The position numbers were made by a program, and so were the translations under genes. 48,971 nucleotides of DNA. Origin: an uncultured Bacteroides sp. GTDB lineage: Bacteria > Bacteroidota > Bacteroidia > Bacteroidales > Bacteroidaceae. The stretch spans positions 1 to 48,971 of the forward strand of contig CASDXF010000020.1 in the NCBI GenBank assembly GCA_949285075.1. The letters are read 5' to 3'. Of this stretch, positions 40,124 through 47,952 are shown one piece after another (position 1 is the stretch's first letter; each line of letters opens with the position of its first letter). The notes under the pieces are model-generated. The model had not been told where the DNA came from, did no database searches, and was given only the letters and a program-made list of their open reading frames with translations.

Positions 40124-40714
40124 TTAATGCTTTGAATGTTCTGATTTTATTTGGTCGCGTATTTTGGCTGCTAACTCATAGTTCTCTTCTTTAATCGCTT
40201 TTTCCAGAACTTCTTCAAGAGTCATGGACGGTGCGTTAAATGCGGAGTCTCGTTCTTTTGTCTTTTCTCTGGGAACGTCCTTTCCTTGTGTGTCACTTTC
40301 GTTTTTTATTCGCAGGCTTTCTTGTTCCAATACCGATTCGTAAATAAGAATCGGGCATTTTGCCCGTATCGCTAAAGCGATTGCGTCGGAAGTGCGCGCG
40401 TCAATTCGTGTGATTTCATTATCTTTCTTTAAATAGATATAAGAGTAGAAAATCCCTTCTTGCGCTCTGTAAATCAATATGCGGAGTAATGTTATGCCTA
40501 ATGAGGTCAGAACGGTGAAGAAAAGGTCGTGAGTTAGCGGTCGTGGAGTCGATATACCTCTTAAATAAAGGGCGGTAGCTTGTGCCTCGGCAGGTCCTAT
40601 GATAATGGGTAGCTTTCGCTCTCCATTTACTTCGCCCAATAGCATGGCAAAAGCGCCTGCTTGCGCTTGGCTATTGGTAATGCTGATGATGTATAATTCT
40701 ATTTTCTTGTCCAT
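40124..40714 (-). CDS. bifunctional nuclease family protein (DUF151 plus UvrB/UvrC motif)
   Basis: A 196-residue protein. Residues 1-135 form a DUF151 (BFN) domain: LGEVNGERKLPIIIGPAEAQ, DLFFTVLTSLGI, DARTSDAIALAIRAKCPI. The C-terminal ~40 residues (SMTLEEVLEKAIKEENYELAAKIRDQI) are a UVR-type helical hairpin, as in UvrB/UvrC. Nuclease activity is known for some plant homologues; the bacterial role is open. It is the first gene of the operon leading through rsmE to miaA. Confidence 0.92.
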   Translation of the reverse strand: MDKKIELYIISITNSQAQAGAFAMLLGEVNGERKLPIIIGPAEAQATALYLRGISTPRPLTHDLFFTVLTSLGITLLRILIYRAQEGIFYSYIYLKKDNEITRIDARTSDAIALAIRAKCPILIYESVLEQESLRIKNESDTQGKDVPREKTKERDSAFNAPSMTLEEVLEKAIKEENYELAAKIRDQIKSEHSKH

Positions 40715-40754
40715 TGTCCCTTAAAATGATAAGAGGATAACAATATAATATCTA

Positions 40755-40762
40755 CAAATATA
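40755..40762 (-). promoter_or_regulatory. -7 box (TATATTTG) of the nuclease-rsmE-...-miaA operon
   Basis: TATATTTG on the minus strand 40 bp before the ATG at 40714; the nearest TTG upstream is 23 bp away, slightly too far. Confidence 0.5.
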
Positions 40763-40903
40763 TGCAAAAACTCGGTTCGTTTTATCAAGTTTGAATGAAA
40801 AATGGATTTTTTATTTTAGAGGTCAATCGTTTTTGCGTATGATGGCGATTTTTATTTGGGAAAATCGGATGGGAATATTTACTCCTTTGAGAGGGAAACT
40901 TTT

Positions 40904-41019
40904 GACAGGAAGGTATATAAAAAAAGAAGGCCATCTATCCCAGACAGCCAATCTTTATTAACCTTAAATCTAATACCATGAAAAACACATTGCAAATGTA
41001 TGGCGAGTTGCGTGTGTAG
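40904..41019 (+). other. leader-like segment with 13-codon ORF
   Basis: An imperfect inverted repeat (GGCCATCTATCCCAGACAGCC at 40929-40949 in part) precedes an A/T-rich tract with TTAACCTTAAATC and then a short frame ATG(40978)-TAG(41019) encoding MKNTLQMYGELRV. I have the impression that this ACCATGAAAAACAC leader type recurs in Bacteroidales genomes, but cannot verify it. No plus-strand gene follows, since rlmI is on the opposite strand, so it may be a separate small RNA or an orphan leader. Confidence 0.35.
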
Positions 41020-41108
41020 CAAAATAAAATCGATAAAATCTTTCTTGTATTGTACTTATTTAACTAAATCCTTCTGTATATCGATTGATGTGTTAACTGA
41101 TTTAACTG

Positions 41109-42287
41109 TTATTCTACGTAAAGTACCAATCCCTTTAAGTATTCCCCTTCCGGATGATAGATATTGATGGGGTGGTCGGCGGGTTGAGTCAGTTGGTGCA
41201 GTATGCGTACTTTACGGCCCGACATGGCCGCAGCGGTAAACACTGTCGTGCGGAAGTTATCTTTGGTGACTACCTGAGAGCATGAGAAAGTAAATAGCAA
41301 TCCTCCCGGCTTTATTTTCTCAAAAGCCTTTGCGTTAAGTTTTCTGTACCCCTGTAAGGCATTCCGCAAGGCATCTTTGTGCTTGGCGAATGCCGGCGGG
41401 TCGAGGATGATAAGGTCGTATTGGTTTCCCATGCGGTCGAGGTACTTGAACGCGTCTTCGGCGAAGGCTTCGTGCCGAGGGTCTCCGGGAAAGTTCAGCT
41501 CGACGTTCTGCTTGGTCAGTTCGATGGCTTTGGCTGAGCTGTCGACGGAGTGGACTAACTTCGCCCCTCCGCGCATGGCGTAGAATGAGAATCCGCCCGT
41601 GTAGCAGAACATGTTCAATACCGAACGGTTTCGGGCGTATCGTTCAAGGAGCGCCCGGTTTTCTCTTTGGTCTACGAAAAATCCCGTTTTCTGCCCTTTT
41701 AGCCAGTCTACATGAAACTTTAGGCCATTCTCTTGGGCGATGTTGTCATTGCTTCCTCCTTTGAGGAAACCGTTCTCGGGAAAGAGGTCGGCTTTGAAAG
41801 GAAGTGTCGTTTCCGATTTATAATAGATGTTCTCAATTTTGCCTTCCATCACTTCAGATAAAGCTTCGGCTATATTCATGCGTTCCAGATGCATTCCTGC
41901 GGAGTGCGCTTGGATAACGGCCGTTTTTGCGTAAATGTCTATAACTAGTCCGGGAAGATTGTCTCCTTCTCCGTGTACTAAGCGGTAGGTGTCGCTTGTC
42001 GGATTTGAGGCGACACCTATACACTGGCGCATTTGGTATGCGATGACCAGTCTTCGTTTCCAGAAATCGTAGTCGATAGGTTCTTGTTCGAAGGACAACA
42101 CCCGCACGGCGATGCTTCCTATCTGGAAATGTCCTTCGGCTATAAATTCTTTTTGTGCGGTGTAGACTTCGACGACTTCTCCTTCTTCAGGCTCACCATC
42201 GATACGGGAAATCGCTCCCGAGAAGATCCACGGATGAAATCTTTTCAATGATTCTTCCTTTCCGGGCTTGAGGTATACTTTATACAT
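41109..42287 (-). CDS. rlmI: 23S rRNA (cytosine-1962-C5)-methyltransferase family
   Basis: A 392-residue class I rRNA large-subunit methyltransferase. The N-terminal PUA domain (about 1-75) includes RFHPWIFSGAI and GEVVEVYTAQKEFIAEG. The Rossmann domain shows VLNMFCYTGGFSFYAMRGGA (SAM binding), VDSSAKAIELTKQN, YDLIILDPPAFAK and FTFSCSQVV, whose Cys is the likely m5C nucleophile. The close family RlmK/RlmL-C is an alternative. It is the last gene of the DUF5063-exonuclease-rlmI operon. Confidence 0.92.
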   Translation of the reverse strand: MYKVYLKPGKEESLKRFHPWIFSGAISRIDGEPEEGEVVEVYTAQKEFIAEGHFQIGSIAVRVLSFEQEPIDYDFWKRRLVIAYQMRQCIGVASNPTSDTYRLVHGEGDNLPGLVIDIYAKTAVIQAHSAGMHLERMNIAEALSEVMEGKIENIYYKSETTLPFKADLFPENGFLKGGSNDNIAQENGLKFHVDWLKGQKTGFFVDQRENRALLERYARNRSVLNMFCYTGGFSFYAMRGGAKLVHSVDSSAKAIELTKQNVELNFPGDPRHEAFAEDAFKYLDRMGNQYDLIILDPPAFAKHKDALRNALQGYRKLNAKAFEKIKPGGLLFTFSCSQVVTKDNFRTTVFTAAAMSGRKVRILHQLTQPADHPINIYHPEGEYLKGLVLYVE

Positions 42288-42324
42288 ATATTATATATTC
42301 TATTTAAATAAATCGGTGAATAGG

Positions 42325-42930
42325 TTATTCTTCAATCTCGTAGTCTCCGTTCCGCTTGAGCTCTTCCAATAGGTTATAGATGTTCAGGCACGCCCAAGCG
42401 TCTGTAGCGGCGTATTGTTTCTGGCTGTCGGTCAGCACGTCGGCTTCCCAGTTGGAAAGACGTTGCGATTTGGAGATTTTCTCCTTGAACAGGATGCCAT
42501 AAATCTTTTGCAGGCTCTTGTCTTTAATCTCGAACTGGTTTACGTAATCCTGCAGTTCGATATAGTTACGCGGAGTAAAGGCGGCCCGTTTGCGCAACAT
42601 CATGAAGTCGTCTTTCAGTGAAAGCCCGACTTTAACGACTGCCGGATTCTCTAAAAAGTCTATTAGCGGCCGTGGCAATCCTATCATGTTAAGGCGGAAC
42701 AGGAAACAGCACTCTTCTGAAGAAATCTGGAGGAGGGCTACTTTATAGGTCCGTCCTTTGGTAAAGGAGGGCCGTGTCTCGCTGTCTATGCCCACGACAG
42801 ATTGGGATTGCAAATAGGAGACGGCCTTTAGCGTCTCCGTCTCCGACTGTATGACGTGGATTCTTCCCGGGAAAGCCGCTTTCGGGAAATCTTGCAGTTC
42901 ATCTTTGCTTATCGTTCTTTTTACTATCAT
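42325..42930 (-). CDS. 3'-5' exonuclease (DEDDy, RNase D-like domain)
   Basis: A 201-residue single-domain exonuclease. Exo I is VVGIDSETRPSF (Asp49, Glu51), Exo II is VVKVGLSLKDDFMML, and Exo III is YAATDAWACLNIY with the Tyr typical of the DEDDy subtype. It lacks HRDC or polymerase domains. Nucleic-acid end processing is expected; the substrate is unknown. It lies 15 bp after the DUF5063 gene. Confidence 0.92.
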   Translation of the reverse strand: MIVKRTISKDELQDFPKAAFPGRIHVIQSETETLKAVSYLQSQSVVGIDSETRPSFTKGRTYKVALLQISSEECCFLFRLNMIGLPRPLIDFLENPAVVKVGLSLKDDFMMLRKRAAFTPRNYIELQDYVNQFEIKDKSLQKIYGILFKEKISKSQRLSNWEADVLTDSQKQYAATDAWACLNIYNLLEELKRNGDYEIEE

Positions 42931-42945
42931 TTCTTTCTTTTTCTC

Positions 42946-43569
42946 TCATCGTTCGCCGTCGTGACAGTGACATTCGTCGTCCGTGCAATGGCAGCCGCCC
43001 TCATGGCAATGGCAATTCTCTTCCTCGCATTCTTCCTCCTCTTCTTCGTCGTCTGTCTGATTATACTTCACGTCATGTAAGGCGCGAAGCGTATTTACTA
43101 GCTTTTGTCCCCAGAGCATTCCGAAGTTTTCTTGGCAAATGGCTAGCGCGTCATTCATCGTTTCGTTTAATCCCAGTTGGAACACGAAAATAAAGTCCTT
43201 GATGTCTTGGTAAATATCCGCTAAGTCTTCTGATATGTTTTTCTTGATGGGTTGGTCGCTATACGCCATATCAGGGACGAAAACCTCCAGATAGTCGTCT
43301 TTCTCCCCCATGAGCCCGGCCAGATTCATGCGCAGAATCTCGTAAAGCTCTTCGGTAACGTAAGTTTCGGGCAACTCGTCGCCGACGGTTTCGCATGGGG
43401 GGAGCAACGAAGCCTTCAGGTAGAGCAGAGGCAGTATCTTGAGGGCGGTGTCGACGAACTTGGCCCGTTTCATCTGCTCGGCCCGTTCGAGGAAGGCGCA
43501 AAACTCGGCGGCGACCGTTACAAATTCGATTACGTTCTTGTCAAATATCGTTTGGGTTTCTTTTTCCAT
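42946..43569 (-). CDS. DUF5063 protein with Cys/His-rich metal-binding tail
   Basis: A 207-residue protein. Residues 1-170 are a helical DUF5063 domain (FVTVAAEFCAFLERAEQMKR, ILPLLYLKASLLP, ETYVTEELYEILRMNL). After an acidic linker (DDEEEEEECEEE) the last ~30 residues hold repeated CHC motifs (NCHCHEGG, GCHCTDDE, ECHCHDG): seven Cys and five His. That composition suggests binding of a soft metal such as zinc or copper. The domain's function is unknown. First gene of the operon with exonuclease and rlmI. Confidence 0.85.
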   Translation of the reverse strand: MEKETQTIFDKNVIEFVTVAAEFCAFLERAEQMKRAKFVDTALKILPLLYLKASLLPPCETVGDELPETYVTEELYEILRMNLAGLMGEKDDYLEVFVPDMAYSDQPIKKNISEDLADIYQDIKDFIFVFQLGLNETMNDALAICQENFGMLWGQKLVNTLRALHDVKYNQTDDEEEEEECEEENCHCHEGGCHCTDDECHCHDGER

Positions 43570-43590
43570 CGTTTATTCGTATTTAAAACG

Positions 43591-43598
43591 CAAAGGTA
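43591..43598 (-). promoter_or_regulatory. -7 box (TACCTTTG) of the DUF5063 operon
   Basis: TACCTTTG on the minus strand 21 bp before the ATG at 43569. An AAGGATTGAATCCTT near-palindrome lies just upstream (43604-43618) and could be an operator. Confidence 0.5.
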
Positions 43599-43742
43599 AG
43601 AAAAAGGATTGAATCCTTCTCTTTGAATCATTATTTTGATGCTCCCGTTCTTCGTTTTAAGGGTGGATTTTCGTGACGGTTTCGTTCGTGCGACGGGGAA
43701 AGAGCGGGAGGATGAGTGCGGAGACTGTCCTTGCGGGGTATA

Positions 43743-44284
43743 GATGAAAAATAGACCATTCTTAAAAACGGGACATCCTGATGCCTCAGAAACGCGATAA
43801 TTCCGACCGAGGTACGGTCTGGACGAAAAGAATGCGGCGTAGAGGCCTTAGCGAAATTCACGATGTCGAGAAATGTGAAGTGTGAGTGACGATTGGTCGC
43901 TATAATACGGAGATTTGTTTCTTATTGTCTTTAGAAGATTCGTTAAAGTGTGATATGGTTACTTCTGTTCGCTTCGGCATTTTTCTTCAATTAGCGATGG
44001 AAACGGGCGAAATTCTTTCCGAAAATGTCGAAAAGCCTTACTTTGCTTGTGGGGAAGCCTTGCGGCTCGCGAGCCGCAGCCCTGTTTCTCGCGAGCCGTA
44101 GCCCCGCTGCTTACGAGAAACAGGGCTTCTCTGCAGTCAAAAAAATGCGTGCGGACCGCATAAACAGGCGATTGTAGGCTTGAAAACCGCATGCTTCCGC
44201 ATCTTTTTGTGTGGTTTTTCCGGCTAGAAGCCTCGTTCTTGACTGCTTCGCTTCGGCCCGAAATCTTAAAAATAGAACATTTTT
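43743..44284 (-). repeat. 541-bp dispersed element, copy B (inverted relative to copy A)
   Basis: This is the reverse complement counterpart of 34333-34873, with the same length within one base and the same order of blocks. The best-conserved ~115 bp (43746-43870) aligns almost without gaps. In the region where both copies share an open frame, 13 codons differ and only two changes are synonymous, so the frame itself is not under protein-coding constraint. It lies between the divergent DUF5063 and ftsK genes. Confidence 0.8.
44061..44120. repeat. GC-rich palindrome array inside element B, three units at 22 bp
   Basis: Cores CTCGCGAG, CTCGCGAG and CTTACGAG are centred at 44069.5, 44091.5 and 44113.5. 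The first extends to a perfect 18-bp palindrome (TGCGGCTCG-CGAGCCGCA, 44061-44078). Confidence 0.8.
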
Positions 44285-44388
44285 CGGTCGCTTACCGCAT
44301 CCGTCCGGACAGACTTGCGCAATCCTTGCGGGAGCGAAGGATGGGTCATTTATTTTCACTGCTCCCGACGCGTTTCCCTATTTTTTAT

Positions 44389-44396
44389 TACTTTTG
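44389..44396 (+). promoter_or_regulatory. -7 box (TACTTTTG) upstream of ftsK
   Basis: TACTTTTG 56 bp before the ftsK ATG; no clear -33 element. Confidence 0.45.
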
Positions 44397-44452
44397 CGGC
44401 TTAGAGCCCGCATGGACCGGGCCCTGTATCACTAAAACTCTAACTTATAGTC

Positions 44453-46936
44453 ATGGCAAGCAAGAAACAAACTGATAAGCAAAAGAAATCCTTCGATAAG
44501 GAGACGGAGGCCGCATCCCCGTCGTCACCCGGAAAGGTAGCGGCATTCTTCAAGAACGAGACGATGCGTTTCGTTATCGGCCTGATGTTGGTCATCTTCT
44601 CCGTCTATCTGCTGTTGGCGTTCTCCTCGTTCTTCTTTACGGGAGCGGCCGACCAGAGCATTATCGACAGCGGGAATCCTGCCGACCTCTCGGCGGTGGA
44701 CAACGGGGTGAAGAACTACGCCGGGTCGAGGGGAGCGCAACTGGCCAGTTACCTGATAAACGACTGCTTCGGCATCGCGTCGTTCTTCATCCTCATCTTC
44801 TTGGCGGTGGCCGGACTGAAGCTGATGAAGGTGCGCAAGGTGCGGCTATGGAAGTGGTTCATCGGGTGCACGCTGCTGTTGGTGTGGTTCTCGGTATTTT
44901 TAGGATTCGCCTTCGTGGACTACTATCAGGACTCCTTCATCTACTGGGGGGGAATGCACGGCTACAACGTCAGCCGGTGGTTGGTCTCTCAAGTGGGCGT
45001 GCCGGGCGTGTGGCTGATTCTGTTGGCCACGGCCGTCTGCTTCCTTGTCTACGTCAGCGCGAGAACGATAGTGTGGATGCGTAATCTCTTCGCCCTGAGC
45101 TTCCTGAAGAGGGAGAAGAAGAAGGAGCAGGAGCAGGCGAAGGCGGCCGAGGACGTAACCGTTCCGCCCGTCGCTGACGAGTCGCAAGCGCCGGAGAAAG
45201 AGACGGAAGAGACCGACGAGCCGAAGCCGGGGAGCGAACTGGAATGGGTATTCGACGCGACAACGGATGAAGAGAAGCGCGAGCCGGAAGGCCCGGAGGC
45301 TGACTCGCCCGTAACCGTTCCACCCGTCGCCGACGAACCGCCAGTGCCGGAGAAGGAGACGGAAGAAGAGGTATTCACCGTAGAGCCGCCCGCCGAGGAG
45401 GAAGAATACAAGGGCCCGGAACTGGAGCCTTACAACCCCACGAAGGACTTGGAGAACTACCACTTTCCGACCCTCGACCTGATGAAGCACTTCGACAACG
45501 ACTCGCCCGCCATCGACATGGAGGAGCAGAACGCCAACAAGGACCGCATCATCAATACGCTGCGCAGCTTCGGCATAGAGATTAGTACCATCAAGGCGAC
45601 GGTGGGGCCCACGGTGACGCTGTACGAGATTACGCCCGAACAGGGAGTGCGCATCTCGAAAATCAGGGGACTGGAGGACGACATCGCCATGAGCCTCGCC
45701 GCCGACGGCATACGTATCATCGCGCCCATCCCGGGCAAGGGAACCATCGGCATAGAGGTGCCGAACAAGAACCCCAAGATTGTCTCCGGACAGAGCGTCA
45801 TTGGGAGCAAGAAGTTTCAGGAGTCGAAGTACGATCTGCCCATCGCCCTCGGCAAGACCATCACGAACGAGGTGTTCATGGTCGACCTCTGCAAGATGCC
45901 ACACGTATTGGTGGCCGGAGCCACGGGACAGGGTAAGTCGGTGGGCCTGAACGCCATCATCACCTCGCTGCTCTACAAGAAACATCCCGCCGAGCTGAAG
46001 TTCGTGCTCATCGATCCAAAGAAGGTGGAGTTCAGCATCTACTCCGTCATAGAGCACCACTTCCTCGCCGAGCTTCCCGACGGGGGCGACCCCATCATCA
46101 CCGACGTGACGAAGGTGGTACAGACGCTCAACTCCGTCTGCGTGGAGATGGATACCCGGTACGACCTGCTGAAGGCGGCCCACGTGCGCAACGTCAAGGA
46201 ATACAACGAGAAGTTCGTCAACCGCCGCCTCAACCCCGAGAAGGGCCACCGATTCATGCCCTACATCGTGGTTATCATCGACGAGTTCGGCGACCTGATA
46301 ATGACCGCCGGCAAGGAGGTGGAGCTGCCCATCGCCCGCATCGCACAGTTGGCGCGGGCCGTGGGAATACACATGATTATCGCCACGCAGCGACCCACGA
46401 CCAACATCATCACCGGTACGATTAAGGCCAACTTCCCGGCCCGAATCGCCTTCCGCGTAGCGTCGAGGGTCGACTCAAGCACCATACTCGACCGCCCCGG
46501 GGCCAACCGCCTCATCGGTCGGGGCGATATGCTCTTCCTCAAGGACGTGGACCCCGTGCGGGTGCAGTGCGCCTTTATCGACACGCCCGAGGTGGAGGAG
46601 ATTACTAAGTACATCGCCCGTCAGCAGGGATACCCCACGCCGTTCTACCTGCCCGAGTACGTCAGCGACGACGGCAAGGGCGAGGCTCCCGACGTGGACA
46701 TGGGCCGGCTCGACCCGCTCTTCGAGGAGGCCGCGCGGCTCATCGTCATCCATCAGCAAGGCTCTACCTCGCTCATTCAGCGCAAGTTCTCCATCGGCTA
46801 CAACCGGGCGGGCCGCCTGATGGACCAGTTGGAGAAGGCCGGCATCGTGGGCCCCACGCAGGGCAGCAAGCCCCGCGACGTGCTGTGCGCCGACGAGAAC
46901 GACTTGCAGATGCGGCTGAGCAACTTGCCGCTATAA
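44453..46936 (+). CDS. ftsK: DNA translocase FtsK
   Basis: FtsK pumps DNA at the division septum and promotes chromosome dimer resolution and terminus segregation. The 827-residue protein has four N-terminal transmembrane segments (about 35-205), an acidic/Pro-rich linker (about 225-345), then the motor: Walker A GATGQGKSV (about 489-497), VLIDPKKVEFS, Walker B VVIIDEFGDL, IATQRPTTNIITG and RIAFRVASRVDSSTILD. A C-terminal gamma winged helix follows (about 760-815, STSLIQRKFSIGYNRAGRLMDQLE). The linker contains an in-frame duplication (VTVPPVADE...PEKETEE) 52 codons apart. It is paired with lolA. Confidence 0.97.
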   Translation: MASKKQTDKQKKSFDKETEAASPSSPGKVAAFFKNETMRFVIGLMLVIFSVYLLLAFSSFFFTGAADQSIIDSGNPADLSAVDNGVKNYAGSRGAQLASYLINDCFGIASFFILIFLAVAGLKLMKVRKVRLWKWFIGCTLLLVWFSVFLGFAFVDYYQDSFIYWGGMHGYNVSRWLVSQVGVPGVWLILLATAVCFLVYVSARTIVWMRNLFALSFLKREKKKEQEQAKAAEDVTVPPVADESQAPEKETEETDEPKPGSELEWVFDATTDEEKREPEGPEADSPVTVPPVADEPPVPEKETEEEVFTVEPPAEEEEYKGPELEPYNPTKDLENYHFPTLDLMKHFDNDSPAIDMEEQNANKDRIINTLRSFGIEISTIKATVGPTVTLYEITPEQGVRISKIRGLEDDIAMSLAADGIRIIAPIPGKGTIGIEVPNKNPKIVSGQSVIGSKKFQESKYDLPIALGKTITNEVFMVDLCKMPHVLVAGATGQGKSVGLNAIITSLLYKKHPAELKFVLIDPKKVEFSIYSVIEHHFLAELPDGGDPIITDVTKVVQTLNSVCVEMDTRYDLLKAAHVRNVKEYNEKFVNRRLNPEKGHRFMPYIVVIIDEFGDLIMTAGKEVELPIARIAQLARAVGIHMIIATQRPTTNIITGTIKANFPARIAFRVASRVDSSTILDRPGANRLIGRGDMLFLKDVDPVRVQCAFIDTPEVEEITKYIARQQGYPTPFYLPEYVSDDGKGEAPDVDMGRLDPLFEEAARLIVIHQQGSTSLIQRKFSIGYNRAGRLMDQLEKAGIVGPTQGSKPRDVLCADENDLQMRLSNLPL

Positions 46937-46954
46937 CCCTTTAACGCACCGATT

Positions 46955-47602
46955 ATGAAGAGACTGTTACTTATGTTCGCTCTATGGGCGACGCTCGCTC
47001 CCCTCTCGGCGGGGGCGCAGACGAAGGAGGCCCGGGCCTTGCTCGACAAGACCGCCGAGGCCTTCCGCAAGGCCGGAGGCGTGGAGATAGCCTTCGGAAT
47101 GAAAACCTACACCGACGGCAAGCCCGAGGGCGAGTCGGCCGGAGTGATTCGCCTGAAGGGGGAGAAGTTCCGCTTGGAAGTGCCCGGCAACCTGACGTGG
47201 TTCGACGGGGAGACGCAGTGGACCTACGTGGAGGAGAACGAGGAGGTGAACGTCAGCACCCCCACCGACGAGGAGCTGCGCTCCATCAACCCCTATACAT
47301 TTATATATATGTACCGCGAAGGGTTCGACTGCCGCTTGGGGGAGAAGAAGGCGCAGGCCGGGCGGATAGCGCAGGAGGTCGTCCTGACCGCCACCGACCC
47401 GAAGCAGGACCTCGCCTCAGTGACCCTCTTGATAGAGGCCGGAACCTACCGCCCCCTCTCCATCCGCTTGGAGCAGCGGGGCACGAAGACCGTTAGCGAG
47501 ATTACCGTGACGGCCTACCGCACGGGGCAGCGATACGCCGACAAGGACTTCACCTTCAACCCGAGCGACTATCCCGACGCCGAGGTCATCGACCTCCGGT
47601 AG
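46955..47602 (+). CDS. lolA: LolA-like outer-membrane lipoprotein carrier
   Basis: A 215-residue periplasmic protein with signal peptide (MKRLLLMFALWATLAPLSAGA). The unclosed-barrel LolA-type strands are visible: GGVEIAFGMKTYTDGKPEGE, GVIRLKGEKFRLEVPGNLTWFDG, TQWTYVEENEEVNV and FTFNPSDYPDAEVIDL at the end. It should ferry lipoproteins from the inner to the outer membrane. It starts 18 bp after ftsK; the pair is common in Bacteroidales. A strong hairpin follows 26 bp after its stop. Confidence 0.88.
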   Translation: MKRLLLMFALWATLAPLSAGAQTKEARALLDKTAEAFRKAGGVEIAFGMKTYTDGKPEGESAGVIRLKGEKFRLEVPGNLTWFDGETQWTYVEENEEVNVSTPTDEELRSINPYTFIYMYREGFDCRLGEKKAQAGRIAQEVVLTATDPKQDLASVTLLIEAGTYRPLSIRLEQRGTKTVSEITVTAYRTGQRYADKDFTFNPSDYPDAEVIDLR

Positions 47603-47628
47603 CTTCGTGTCTCTTCTTTCCGGGGCTG

Positions 47629-47662
47629 TACTTTTTCTTTCCCTCGTCGGAAAGAAAAAGTA
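47629..47662. terminator. 14-bp-stem hairpin after lolA, also the first end of the R2 repeat cluster
   Basis: TACTTTTTCTTTCC (47629-47642), a 6-nt loop, then GGAAAGAAAAAGTA (47649-47662): a perfect 14-bp stem. It could end ftsK-lolA transcription, though there is no canonical T-run after it. The same hairpin recurs at 47852-47881 (12-bp stem) and 48139-48168 (11-bp stem). Confidence 0.6.
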
Positions 47663-47665
47663 CAA

Positions 47666-47886
47666 GCGTCGCAACCTCCATCAACATACGAACCATCCGG
47701 CCTAAGCGAAGAGCCGTGAAGCGTAGGGCGTTCCGTGGGCGTGAAGAGTCGCGCGCCTGTTTGAGTCCGTCAGGGCGAGTTCGCGCGGCTTAGCCCTCGG
47801 GATGTCCGGAGTAGGCTCTGAGGTTCCGCCGGCGAGCTTTCTTTTTGGTAGCTTTTTCTTTCCCTCGTCGGAAAGAAAAAGTACAA
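47666..47886 (+). repeat. R2 repeat, direct copy 1
   Basis: A ~221-bp unit from GCGTCGC through CCGGCCTAAGCGAAG, GGGCGTTCCGTGGGCG and GCTTAGCCCTCGGGATGTCC to a terminal CTTTTTCTTTCC hairpin. It is nearly identical to 47953-48174. Minus-strand frames through it read LAGGTSEPTPDIPRAKPREL in both copies, but no start, family or other coding evidence is seen. Confidence 0.85.
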
Positions 47887-47952
47887 TGGCCGCTCTTCGC
47901 AGTCCGTCCCCTTGACGAATCCGGAGGCTGCCCATGCTTATTCCTGCGGCAA

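Noticed and set aside
4664-44120. CRISPR interpretation of the palindrome arrays
   Set aside because: The repeated part is only an 8-16 bp dyad, the unit is 22-23 bp, spacers are about 7-15 bp, and no cas-like gene is in the window. These dimensions do not fit any CRISPR array.
44900-46372. A 490-codon minus-strand open frame opposite ftsK
   Set aside because: Antisense shadow of a high-GC gene; its His/Leu/Arg-rich translation has no recognisable domain.
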